A DNA stretch of 15,360 bases. Source: Bryobacteraceae bacterium (GTDB taxonomy: Bacteria; Acidobacteriota; Terriglobia; Bryobacterales; Bryobacteraceae). Positions 8,347 to 15,216 of the stretch are shown piece by piece (position 1 is the stretch's first letter; the number at the start of each line of letters is the position of its first letter). The notes beneath the pieces were generated by a model that was not told the origin of the DNA, made no database searches, and saw nothing but the letters and a program-made list of their open reading frames with translations. The position numbers were made by a program, and so were the translations under genes. Location of the stretch: contig JARKOC010000508.1 of NCBI GenBank assembly GCA_029975915.1, positions 1 through 15,360 of the forward strand. The letters are read 5' to 3'.

Positions 8347-8352
8347 TATACT
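8347..8352 (+). promoter_or_regulatory. -10 box of the fmdB-like gene
   Basis: TATACT in an AT-rich stretch that contrasts with the GC-rich surroundings. Transcription would start near 8359 and give a leader of about 27 bases with GAGGTG at 8374-8379. No clear -35 element at a standard spacing. This differs from the leaderless unit heads in the window. Confidence 0.4.
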
Positions 8353-8385
8353 TTATTGTTACTTTCTCTCTGCGAGGTGATTGCA

Positions 8386-8697
8386 ATGCCTACATATGAA
8401 TATGAATGCCGGGAATGCAGCTATACATTTGAGGCATTTCAGTCTATCAACGATGCTCCGATCAAGACCTGTCCCCTCTGCGGCGGCAAAGTGAAGCGGC
8501 TCATCGGCGGAGGCAGCGGCATAATATTTAAGGGTTCAGGCTTCTATATCACTGACTCCAAAAAAGCCCAGTCCGCAGCGACAGGAACGAAGAGGTCCAG
8601 CGCCTCAGCCGACAGTGCGGGCTCTTCCAAGGGCTCGGACAATGAGGCGGGCCACGGCTCCACCGAGGCGGCCGGGACGTCGGAGAAGGCCAGCTAA
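8386..8697 (+). CDS. FmdB-family zinc ribbon protein
   Basis: A 103-residue small protein whose first 60 residues match the FmdB/CxxC_CxxC zinc ribbon: MPTYEYEC start, then C8, C11, C29 and C32 as two CxxC knuckles, followed by VKRLIGGGSGIIFKGSGFYITD, which is the usual family end. FmdB was named as a putative regulator of formamidase genes but most members are of unknown function, possibly nucleic-acid binding. From about residue 63 the protein continues as a Ser/Ala/Gly/Lys-rich low-complexity tail. The ATG at 8386 is chosen over one at 8356 because the family begins at MPTYEY and the Shine-Dalgarno precedes it. It is alone on its strand and converges on the acyltransferase-like gene 14 bases downstream. 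Confidence 0.87.
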   Translation: MPTYEYECRECSYTFEAFQSINDAPIKTCPLCGGKVKRLIGGGSGIIFKGSGFYITDSKKAQSAATGTKRSSASADSAGSSKGSDNEAGHGSTEAAGTSEKAS

Positions 8698-8711
8698 GCT
8701 AAGGATCAAAT

Positions 8712-9581
8712 TCAACTGAGGGCGCTTCTCAGCGCATCGAGGGGCAACTCAAGCAGCTCGGGGTTCGAGAGCATCCGGTAGAAGGCGGACGCCGTCTCGG
8801 CGAAGATGTAGCCGTCGGCGATGCGCTCATCGAGCGTCACTCTCAAGTCGATGTACCGCTGCCTCGTCCGGATACCGCCGTGCCAGAGTTCCTTGGAGAA
8901 CATCTTGCCGATGACCAGGAAAATGCTCGTGTTTCCCCATTCATAGAGGTGGTGGTAGGGCGCATTGAGGCCGAGAGAACCCAGGTTTGCAAAGTAGATG
9001 CTCGAATAGAAGGGGTCCATCTTGATGAGGCTCCAAGGCGCAAGGTTGAAGCGGTCAAGGAGGCGATATATGCCGATGAGCAGTGCCTTGCCGCCGGGAA
9101 TCCTGTGGAAGATGTTCGCAAACCGCTCGCCGTCCCCCTCGCCGAGTGTCCGCGCGCTGAGGATGGCTGACCTGATTTTCGTGCTCACCGTCTCAAATGA
9201 ATCGTCGGGGTTGAGAAATAGTCTGGCATTCACTTCAGGGGCCTCGGGGTCGAAGTGCTGCTTCACGATAAACGAAAAGATCAGATATTTGCGCTGATAC
9301 ATCGCCCTCCGGTGAATGAAGCGGTTGAGCCAGGGATACAGCGCCATGGTTTTCATGGCTGCCGTAATGATGATGCTGAAAAGCGTAAAACGGTCCTGGT
9401 CTTCTTTTGTCGTCTGCGCCATTTTCAGCTTTTTGAGGTACGAGAGGGCATTCTCTACGTTTATCTCTTTTTCGTAATACACCGCGGATTCGTTCCGCCC
9501 ACACATCATGTAGGGCATCAGTGCGTTGAGGGCAAGCTGGCCCCTGACACGCGTCCCATCACAACGATCTCGGAATAGCAT
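8712..9581 (-). CDS. Free-standing E2-type acyltransferase-fold protein, catalytic His replaced
   Basis: A 289-residue protein resembling the catalytic domain of 2-oxoacid dehydrogenase E2 acyltransferases (chloramphenicol acetyltransferase fold), with no lipoyl or subunit-binding domain. Matching blocks are an N-terminal DGTRVR, a middle IYFANLGSLG (195-204, as in E2 SNLG), NTSIFLVIGKM (217-227), and DERIADG (251-257) followed by a helix ending LLSNPELL-like (MLSNPELLELP). The E2 active-site motif is DHRxxDG; here His is Glu252, so normal acyl transfer is unlikely. There are no E1 or E3 genes nearby. The start at 9581 is chosen because a TATAGT box with a TTTACT -35 sits just upstream; an earlier Met at 9629 would lie inside the promoter and the end of the Rieske gene. 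It follows the Rieske operon by 44 bases but has its own promoter. The fold assignment is likely and the function unknown. Confidence 0.78.
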   Translation of the reverse strand: MLFRDRCDGTRVRGQLALNALMPYMMCGRNESAVYYEKEINVENALSYLKKLKMAQTTKEDQDRFTLFSIIITAAMKTMALYPWLNRFIHRRAMYQRKYLIFSFIVKQHFDPEAPEVNARLFLNPDDSFETVSTKIRSAILSARTLGEGDGERFANIFHRIPGGKALLIGIYRLLDRFNLAPWSLIKMDPFYSSIYFANLGSLGLNAPYHHLYEWGNTSIFLVIGKMFSKELWHGGIRTRQRYIDLRVTLDERIADGYIFAETASAFYRMLSNPELLELPLDALRSALS

Positions 9582-9590
9582 AACTTCTCT

Positions 9591-9619
9591 ACTATATGGG
9601 AAAAAGCTGCCCGAGTAAA
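9591..9619 (-). promoter_or_regulatory. Promoter of the E2-like gene, near-leaderless
   Basis: Read on the minus strand: TTTACT (9619-9614), a 17-base spacer, then TATAGT (9596-9591), 9 bases before the ATG at 9581. The predicted leader is about 3 bases and carries no Shine-Dalgarno sequence. It sits in the 44-base gap after the Rieske gene stop. Confidence 0.55.
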
Positions 9620-9625
9620 CGGGCA

Positions 9626-10606
9626 TCAACCGCGGCCCTTGTCCTGCAGCTCCTGACGCCTCCTGCGGTATTCGAGGATGGGATAGTCCCCCCGGAAGAG
9701 ATTTTCTCCGATTTTGAGCGCCGAGACCTTGGGCTGCTCTGTTTGGACCACACGGCGATCCTGGTGCGCCACATGGATATTGAACGGCATTGCCGCCGCC
9801 GCAACGAGATTTCCAAGAACAGGTATGCGGGCGAATGCCTGGTAGAATCGGAGGTAGAGGCGGGTATTTTCATTGTCGACAGGGACAAAGGCGGCCACCA
9901 CGCGCACTTTGTCGGATATTCTGTTTTCCCAGAGATTGGGATAGAGGAATTCGATCTTGTAGCCAGTGGGGGAAGGCACGGGGACTTCGTTCGGTTTTTT
10001 GGGCTTTTGGCCCTGATCGACTTCATTGTAGACATACATGAAGAACTTGTGGTCGGAGACCCACTCGACCGCGGGACCGTTGACGAGGGTCCGGTTGCCC
10101 CGGCCTATCGTCGTGCGATGCACGAAGGGCAGGTGCACGCAGTCCAGCTGATTTTCAATGACCCGGGAGTAATGGGTTTTCCAGTGGTCTATGACGGTGG
10201 CGTACCTGGCCCCCTCGGGGATATCGTCGAAGAATTCAGGAATGTCGGGCATCGGCAACCCGCTCCCAAACCAGACCCATATGAATCCATGGGCTTCATA
10301 CACGGGCCAGGATTTTACCTTGAAGTTGGAGGGGACAGGCGCCGAGCGGCCATTCGCCGGGATCACGGTGCATTTGCCGGAAGGGTCGTACTCGAGCCCG
10401 TGGAAGGGGCACTGGATCTGGTCGCCATTGCAGACCTTGCCCAGCGAGAGCGCGGCTCCGCGATGGCAGCACTGATCGGAAAGGCAGACGAGAAAACGGC
10501 TGGATGTCCGATAGAGCACAATCTTTTCCCCAAACCTGGTCAAGCCGACAGGCGTGATGCCGACTTCATTGGAAGAGGCGACGACATACCATTGGTTCGG
10601 AATCAT
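9626..10606 (-). CDS. Rieske non-heme iron oxygenase, alpha-subunit type
   Basis: A 326-residue oxygenase of the ring-hydroxylating/O-demethylase superfamily. The N-terminal Rieske [2Fe-2S] domain has ligands C46-x-H48 (with Cys47 where Pro is common) and C66-PF-H69. The catalytic domain carries the mononuclear iron site: NQLDCVHLPFVH at 152-163 gives the bridging D155 and ligands H158 and H163, and an acidic residue in the HQDRR-VVQTEQP region near the C-terminus would complete it. Such enzymes need electrons from a separate reductase, and none is in the window. Closest known types by layout are vanillate O-demethylase and pheophorbide a oxygenase-like proteins, but the substrate is not readable. 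It ends an operon behind the racemase-like and cupin genes; its ATG is 6 bases after the cupin stop. It requires oxygen, so the organism is not a strict anaerobe if the enzyme works. Confidence 0.88.
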   Translation of the reverse strand: MIPNQWYVVASSNEVGITPVGLTRFGEKIVLYRTSSRFLVCLSDQCCHRGAALSLGKVCNGDQIQCPFHGLEYDPSGKCTVIPANGRSAPVPSNFKVKSWPVYEAHGFIWVWFGSGLPMPDIPEFFDDIPEGARYATVIDHWKTHYSRVIENQLDCVHLPFVHRTTIGRGNRTLVNGPAVEWVSDHKFFMYVYNEVDQGQKPKKPNEVPVPSPTGYKIEFLYPNLWENRISDKVRVVAAFVPVDNENTRLYLRFYQAFARIPVLGNLVAAAAMPFNIHVAHQDRRVVQTEQPKVSALKIGENLFRGDYPILEYRRRRQELQDKGRG

Positions 10607-10612
10607 AGAGAC

Positions 10613-10960
10613 CTATGCTTCAGTGACGATGACGGCGACAAGGCGCAGCGGCGCATTCATGTGATTTTCAATATTATGAATCGCCCCGCCCCCTGTGACA
10701 ACTACGTCGCCGGGCTGTACCTTCACAGTGGTCCCATTATCGTTTACGGTGCCAGTTCCTTCCATTATATAGAAATATTCAGTTTCTCCACTGTGGGCGT
10801 GGGTGCCTATCCCCGCGCCGGGAGGAATGGTGATCTCGGAGAGAAGGCGCAAGTGCCGGGCAAGCGCGTCGCCTGGGGTCTGTGCCAGGCTCACGTCGCC
10901 TTTTCCTCCTCTCATCTCGTGCCTGGTTTCAAATGCTCTTTCACTCGCTCTGATGATCAT
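10613..10960 (-). CDS. Small single-domain cupin
   Basis: A 115-residue cupin. Motif 1 appears as GTHAHSGETEYFYIMEG (52-68), giving probable metal ligands H54, H56, E60 (or E59-E61 region) and later H95 in motif 2 (PGDVVVTGGGAIHNIEN, 83-99). All ligand positions of an active metal cupin are therefore present. Such small cupins act as isomerases, dioxygenases, decarboxylases or ligand sensors, and the sequence alone does not decide. The ATG overlaps the stop of the racemase-like gene as ATGA, so the two are translationally coupled, and the Rieske gene begins 6 bases after its stop. A longer upstream reading frame in this phase is a shadow of the racemase gene. Confidence 0.87.
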   Translation of the reverse strand: MIIRASERAFETRHEMRGGKGDVSLAQTPGDALARHLRLLSEITIPPGAGIGTHAHSGETEYFYIMEGTGTVNDNGTTVKVQPGDVVVTGGGAIHNIENHMNAPLRLVAVIVTEA

Positions 10961-11670
10961 TCCGGTACTCCTTTCCTGGCAGCCGCCACAAGGGCACGCG
11001 CGAGGAAATACATTGGATCTATGAAGGGGATATCGAAGTCCTGCTGGGAGATCACGAGGGGCACTTCCGTGCAGCCCGCGACAATCGCCTCTGCTCCCTC
11101 TCCGATGAGCGCCTGCGCCGCCCGGACGAGGAGCCGGTGGGGTTCTTCGCCGAGCTCGCCTGCCTTGATGCCATGGGGGCCGTAGATCGCTTCCATGACC
11201 AGGGAGCGGTGATCCTCTTCGCTTGGCCAGAGTATGGTTCTGTCCGGCATGGCTTTTTCGAAGAGCCCGGCGCGCCGCGTGCCCAGGGTGGCGAGGATGC
11301 CCAGGCTTCGAATCGGCGGAGAGAAGGCGTCGAGGGCCCTGATGGTCTCCTCGAATGCAGAGAGGAAGGGCAGGGTGCAATTGCGGCGAAGGCTGGGCAG
11401 AAATGCGTGCGCCGTCATGCATGATATCCCCGCAATATCCGCGCCTGCAGCGAGCAGCCTCCGGGCGGAGGCGAGCATTGCCGGAAGGGGGTCAGGACCG
11501 CCTTCCAGAAGATGTCTGGTCCGGTCGGGGATCGATGGGTCGGACTCCACGATGATGTGCAGGTGATCCTGATCGGTTGCGGCGACGTCGAGCCTCACCA
11601 GCATGGAAAAAAAGGCCGCCGTCGCATCTGGCCCCATCCCGCCGAGAACGCCGATAACTCCCTTTTTCAT
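10957..11670 (-). CDS. Aspartate/glutamate racemase-family protein
   Basis: A 237-residue member of the Asp/Glu racemase superfamily, cofactor-independent enzymes with two catalytic cysteines. The N-terminus GVIGVLGGMGPDAT is the aspartate-racemase signature. The first Cys is C84 in GISCMTAHAF and the second C200 in VAGCTEVPLVI. The usual first motif is CNTAH; here Asn is replaced by Met, which may alter substrate or reaction. The superfamily also includes hydantoin racemase, maleate isomerase and arylmalonate decarboxylase, so D/L-aspartate or glutamate interconversion is likely but not certain. It heads the operon with the cupin (ATGA overlap) and Rieske oxygenase. The adjacent divergent transporter has acidic-amino-acid binding residues, which supports an acidic amino acid substrate. 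The start is supported by a promoter ending 6 bases upstream. Confidence 0.9.
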   Translation of the reverse strand: MKKGVIGVLGGMGPDATAAFFSMLVRLDVAATDQDHLHIIVESDPSIPDRTRHLLEGGPDPLPAMLASARRLLAAGADIAGISCMTAHAFLPSLRRNCTLPFLSAFEETIRALDAFSPPIRSLGILATLGTRRAGLFEKAMPDRTILWPSEEDHRSLVMEAIYGPHGIKAGELGEEPHRLLVRAAQALIGEGAEAIVAGCTEVPLVISQQDFDIPFIDPMYFLARALVAAARKGVPE

Positions 11671-11676
11671 GACGCT

Positions 11677-11706
11677 ATTATGTATGCCTTCGGCGGACTC
11701 TGTAAA
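11677..11706 (-). promoter_or_regulatory. Promoter of the racemase operon, leaderless
   Basis: On the minus strand TTTACA (11706-11701) is followed after 18 bases by CATAAT (11682-11677), which ends 6 bases before the ATG at 11670. The predicted transcript begins at or within a base of the start codon, and AGCGTC is no Shine-Dalgarno. This is the clearest leaderless promoter in the window because both hexamers match consensus in five of six positions. Confidence 0.62.
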
Positions 11707-11751
11707 TACGGCTCGGGATGCGGCCTCACTGGCATATGAAAAACTTTGCTC

Positions 11752-11780
11752 TTGCGGGCCGGTAAAAATGGATTCATAAT
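11752..11780 (+). promoter_or_regulatory. Promoter of the acidic-amino-acid symporter gene
   Basis: TTGCGG (11752-11757), a 17-base spacer and CATAAT (11775-11780). Transcription would start near 11787, leaving a 36-base leader with a strong AGGAGG at 11811-11816. It faces away from the racemase promoter in the same 152-base intergenic region, which leaves room for a shared regulator site, though I see no clear palindrome. Confidence 0.5.
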
Positions 11781-11822
11781 TGTTACTGCTTCACGTGCAC
11801 TCGTAAAGCAAGGAGGTTCCGC

Positions 11823-13163
11823 ATGGCGGAAGAAAAGAAAAGGGGCGTCTTTGGTTGGTATTTCAGGACCAATCTACTGGCGCGAATACTGATCGGTCTT
11901 GTCCTGGGCGCGATTGTCGGCATCATCCTCGGATTTTTCCCCGACTCGGTCAAGCCTTTCGTCGACAATTCAAGATTCTTCGGCGACCTGTTCATCAGGC
12001 TGCTCAAGATGATTGTGGTGCCGGTGATCCTGTTTTCGCTCATCGCCGGGGCCGCGAGCATCGCGCCGGCGAGACTGGGCAGGGTAGGCATAAAAATCCT
12101 GGTCTATTATCTGTTGACCAGCGCCTTCGCCGTCCTCATAGGTCTTGTTTTCGCCAATATTTTCCAGCCCGGCGCGGGGTTCAATGTCGTGGGGGATGCA
12201 GCGGTGAGGGGTTCCCAGGCCGCACCGCCGACCATCGCCCAGATTTTCCTCAATATTGTGCCTACCAATCCTTTTGAATCCATCATGAAGGGCGATGTGC
12301 TTCCGATTATCTTCTTCGCCGTGGTATTCGGAATCGCTCTTTCCTACATCAAGGATTCAAAGCAGCAGGCGCTCGCGAAATCCGGCGAGATACTGCTCAG
12401 CGCAGTCAATGCTGCGGCCGAGACGATGTACAAAGTCGTGCACGGCATCATGCAGTATGCGCCCATAGGCGTTTTTGTCCTCATCGCGCAGGTGTTCGCC
12501 CAGCAGGGCGCGAAGGCGATCGGCCCTCTGCTCATCGTGACGCTGACCGTGTACGTCGGGCTCATTGTCCACCTTGTGGTCATCTATGGAGGGCTTCTGT
12601 CGGTCTATAAACTGGGATTCGGCAAATTCCTGAAAGGCGCGAACGAGGCGATGATCACCGCATTCGTGACACGTTCGTCGAGCGGTACGCTGCCGGTCAC
12701 CATGCGCTGCAGCGAAGAGAATCTTGGGGTGCCCCGCACGATAGGATCCTTTACGCTGCCTCTCGGTGCGACCATCAATATGGACGGCACCGCGATCTAC
12801 CTCGGCGTCTGCGCGATGTTCATCGGTTTTGCGACGGGCTCGCCGCTCACGCTGAACCAGCAGCTGACGGTCATCATCACCGCGACTCTGGCGAGCATCG
12901 GCACCGCGGGAGTTCCGGGCGCCGGAGCGATCATGCTGATCATGGTGCTCGAATCGGTAGGGCTGAATGTTGTTGAGGGCTCCGCGGTCGCCGCCGCGTA
13001 CGCGATGATCCTCGGCATCGACGCCCTGCTCGACATGGGCCGCACCTGCCTGAACGTCACGGGCGACATGGCCTGTACGGCCATTGTGGCTAAGGGCGAA
13101 AACGAAATCGACCTGAGCCGCTGGGAAACGCAAGGGGCGCAGGAAGCCAAAGCCACCGCCTGA
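11823..13163 (+). CDS. Glutamate/aspartate:cation symporter (DAACS family, GltP/GltT type)
   Basis: A 446-residue inner-membrane secondary transporter with eight helices and two hairpins. Family marks in order: the RSSSGTLP serine-rich HP1 tip (284-291), NMDGTAIY in TM7 (319-326), the HP2 tip GTAGVPGAG (360-368), and [12 protein letters not shown] in TM8. In the TM8 motif D404, R407 and N411 align with GltPh D394, R397 and N401, which bind the substrate amino group, side-chain carboxylate and backbone. DctA-type C4-dicarboxylate carriers usually lack that Asp, so glutamate or aspartate is the more likely substrate. The cytosolic C-terminus is short and charged. The gene has its own promoter and a strong Shine-Dalgarno, is divergent from the racemase operon, and is followed by a strong terminator. 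Codon use matches the genes to its left. Confidence 0.92.
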   Translation: MAEEKKRGVFGWYFRTNLLARILIGLVLGAIVGIILGFFPDSVKPFVDNSRFFGDLFIRLLKMIVVPVILFSLIAGAASIAPARLGRVGIKILVYYLLTSAFAVLIGLVFANIFQPGAGFNVVGDAAVRGSQAAPPTIAQIFLNIVPTNPFESIMKGDVLPIIFFAVVFGIALSYIKDSKQQALAKSGEILLSAVNAAAETMYKVVHGIMQYAPIGVFVLIAQVFAQQGAKAIGPLLIVTLTVYVGLIVHLVVIYGGLLSVYKLGFGKFLKGANEAMITAFVTRSSSGTLPVTMRCSEENLGVPRTIGSFTLPLGATINMDGTAIYLGVCAMFIGFATGSPLTLNQQLTVIITATLASIGTAGVPGAGAIMLIMVLESVGLNVVEGSAVAAAYAMILGIDALLDMGRTCLNVTGDMACTAIVAKGENEIDLSRWETQGAQEAKATA

Positions 13164-13215
13164 TCCCCGTCTTGCCATCACGCGTGCGCCGGAGCTTTCC
13201 GACGCGACGCGTGCC

Positions 13216-13248
13216 ACGGCCCCGGCCCTCCCCCGGGGCCGTTATTTT
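13216..13248 (+). terminator. Intrinsic terminator after the symporter gene
   Basis: A perfect 10-base-pair inverted repeat, ACGGCCCCGG (13216-13225) and CCGGGGCCGT (13233-13242), with a 7-base loop CCCTCCC and a TATTTT tail (13243-13248). It lies 52 bases after the symporter stop and separates it from the dctB-like gene, so the two are unlikely to form one operon. It may belong to either sequence style. Confidence 0.8.
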
Positions 13249-13326
13249 CACCGTAGCGACTGCGTGTTCTCTCCGCAGCGCCGCTAAGCTACCATCGGAC
13301 CTCTGTCCGCAACGCCTGACTGCCGT

Positions 13327-15216
13327 ATGCGCCAACTTCACCCGCTCCGACTGCTCCTCGTTCTCGCCTCCGTTGCCATCCTGGTCGGTGCCGTCGCTTG
13401 GGGCACCTACCGGATCAGTCAGCAGATGGGCCTCTCGGAACTGCAGGCCACCGGTCGCCACCGCCTGGACCTTTACGCCACCAGCCAGGAACGCGAAATT
13501 CGCAAATACGCCTATTTCCCCGCCACGCTCGGACTCGAACGGGACGTGCTCGATCTCCTGGCCCAGCCAGACTATTCCCGCCTGGCCGGTACGCTGAACA
13601 GCTATCTGGAACGGCTCAACGAACGGGCAGGCACCCTCGCCATCTATATCCTCGACCGCCGCGGCAAGGTTCTCGCCTCAAGCAACTGGCGACGCGGCGA
13701 CAGCTTCGTCGGGGAAGATCTCTCTTTCCGCGAATATTTCCGCGATGCCATGGAAAACGGCAACGGCCGCCTGTTCGGCATCGGCACGACACGCAGCGAG
13801 CCGGGGTACTACCTCTCGTCCGCCCTCGCCGATCAGGACAAGGTACTCGGCGTGGCCGTGGTCAAGGTCAGCCTGGAACAACTGGAAAAATCATGGACGA
13901 CAGTCGAGGCGCCGGTGCTGGTCGCAGACGAGAACGGGGTCGTCATCCTCAGTTCGGTCCAGGACTGGAAATTCACCACTCTTCGGCCGCTCGACGAAAG
14001 CACGCGCAACCTTTTCGACCGTACGCAGCAATACAACCGACGTGCCCTCCAGCCGCTCGGCGTCACGGAACTTTCACTGCTTGATTTCGGCGCCCGGGTC
14101 GTCCGCCTCAATCACGAGCAGCAGGAAACCGTCACGGCCTATCCGGTTGCCGGGAAGTTTCTCTGGCAATCGCTGCCGATGCCCGGTACGCCGTGGACCC
14201 TCACCGTGTTCTCGCATATCGACCCGGTCGAAAGCATGAGCCGCATTCGCGCCGCCGTAGCCGGGATCACCGCTATCCTCCTTTACATTCTCGCGGCGAT
14301 GTTTCTGCAGCGGCGGCGCCATCTGCGCGACCGCCTGGCCGCCCGCGAGGCGCTGCAAAAAGCCTACGACGAACTCGAACGCAAGGTCGAGGAGCGCACC
14401 GCCGACCTGTCGGCCGCCAACCGCCAACTGCAGGACGAAGTCGCCGAACGCACCCGCGCCGAGCGCACCTTGCGCGCCGCGCAGGACGAACTGATCCAGG
14501 CTGGGAAACTCGCCGTCATCGGCCAGCTCTCGGCAGGAATCGTGCACGAACTCAATCAGCCGCTGGCCGCCCTGCGAACGCTGTCGGGCAACGCGACGCG
14601 TTTTCTCGAACGCGGCGACGAAGCGACGGCACGCGCCAATCTCGAGCGGATCGGTCAGCTGGTTGACCGTATGGGCCAGATTACCGGCCAACTGAAAGCC
14701 TTCGCCCGAAAATCAACGGGCAAGGCCCAGCCGGTGGACCTGCGCACGGTCGTCAGCAACGCGGTCGCGCTCCTGGATCAACGCCTGCGTGCAGCTGGCG
14801 CGACCGTCAACACCCATCTGCCAGAACTCCCCGCGATGGCGCTGTGCGACCCCAACCGGATCGAACAGGTCGTCGTCAATCTGGTCGGCAACGCCATCGA
14901 CGCCGTCGCCGGTCAGGAACAGTGCAAGATCGAAATCGGCATGGAAACCGACAGCAGCGCCATCGCCCTGCACGTACGCGATCACGGCCCCGGACTGAGC
15001 GACGAGGCGCGCCGGCGGCTTTTCGAACCCTTCTTCACCACCAAGGAGGCAGGGCACGGTCTGGGCCTCGGCCTGGCGATTTCCGCCGGAATCGTCAACG
15101 ATTTCGGTGGTACCCTCACCGGCGCCAACCACCCCGAAGGCGGGGCGATATTTACCCTGGAACTTCCACTCGACCGAACGCCAGCAACGCATGAATCTCA
15201 AGGTACTCATCATTGA
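13327..15216 (+). CDS. dctB: DctB-type C4-dicarboxylate sensor histidine kinase
   Basis: A 629-residue membrane sensor kinase. TM1 is at about 7-27 and TM2 at about 305-327, enclosing a periplasmic double-Cache domain. The Cache region shows DctB-type blocks: ASSNWRRGDSFVGEDLSFREYF (starting at 117) and GYYLSSAL (160-167). A coiled coil spans about 335-392. The HisKA phosphoacceptor is H407 in GIVHELNQPLAAL; the ATPase domain has the N box NLVGNAIDAVA (518-528), G1 DHGPGLS (552-558) and G2 GHGLGLGLAIS (576-586). Known DctB proteins sense succinate, fumarate or malate and phosphorylate DctD, which activates sigma-54 promoters of dctA or dctPQM. Start: the ATG at 13327 gives a proper signal-anchor; there is no clear Shine-Dalgarno. 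Codon use differs from all genes to the left (Glu mostly GAA, Arg CGN), typical of beta/gammaproteobacteria. Confidence 0.9.
   Translation: MRQLHPLRLLLVLASVAILVGAVAWGTYRISQQMGLSELQATGRHRLDLYATSQEREIRKYAYFPATLGLERDVLDLLAQPDYSRLAGTLNSYLERLNERAGTLAIYILDRRGKVLASSNWRRGDSFVGEDLSFREYFRDAMENGNGRLFGIGTTRSEPGYYLSSALADQDKVLGVAVVKVSLEQLEKSWTTVEAPVLVADENGVVILSSVQDWKFTTLRPLDESTRNLFDRTQQYNRRALQPLGVTELSLLDFGARVVRLNHEQQETVTAYPVAGKFLWQSLPMPGTPWTLTVFSHIDPVESMSRIRAAVAGITAILLYILAAMFLQRRRHLRDRLAAREALQKAYDELERKVEERTADLSAANRQLQDEVAERTRAERTLRAAQDELIQAGKLAVIGQLSAGIVHELNQPLAALRTLSGNATRFLERGDEATARANLERIGQLVDRMGQITGQLKAFARKSTGKAQPVDLRTVVSNAVALLDQRLRAAGATVNTHLPELPAMALCDPNRIEQVVVNLVGNAIDAVAGQEQCKIEIGMETDSSAIALHVRDHGPGLSDEARRRLFEPFFTTKEAGHGLGLGLAISAGIVNDFGGTLTGANHPEGGAIFTLELPLDRTPATHESQGTHH

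Noticed and set aside
9596..11185. A 529-codon open frame on the plus strand
   Set aside because: It runs antisense to the Rieske, cupin and racemase-like genes, which have clear family motifs, operon overlaps and a promoter. Its own translation shows no family signature.
12357..13217. A 286-codon minus-strand frame rich in Arg, His and Asp
   Set aside because: Antisense shadow of the symporter gene with no plausible start signal or motif.
13172..13597. A 141-codon plus-strand frame starting in the intergenic region
   Set aside because: It runs through the terminator and then out of frame into dctB, with low-complexity Arg/Pro/Ser composition.
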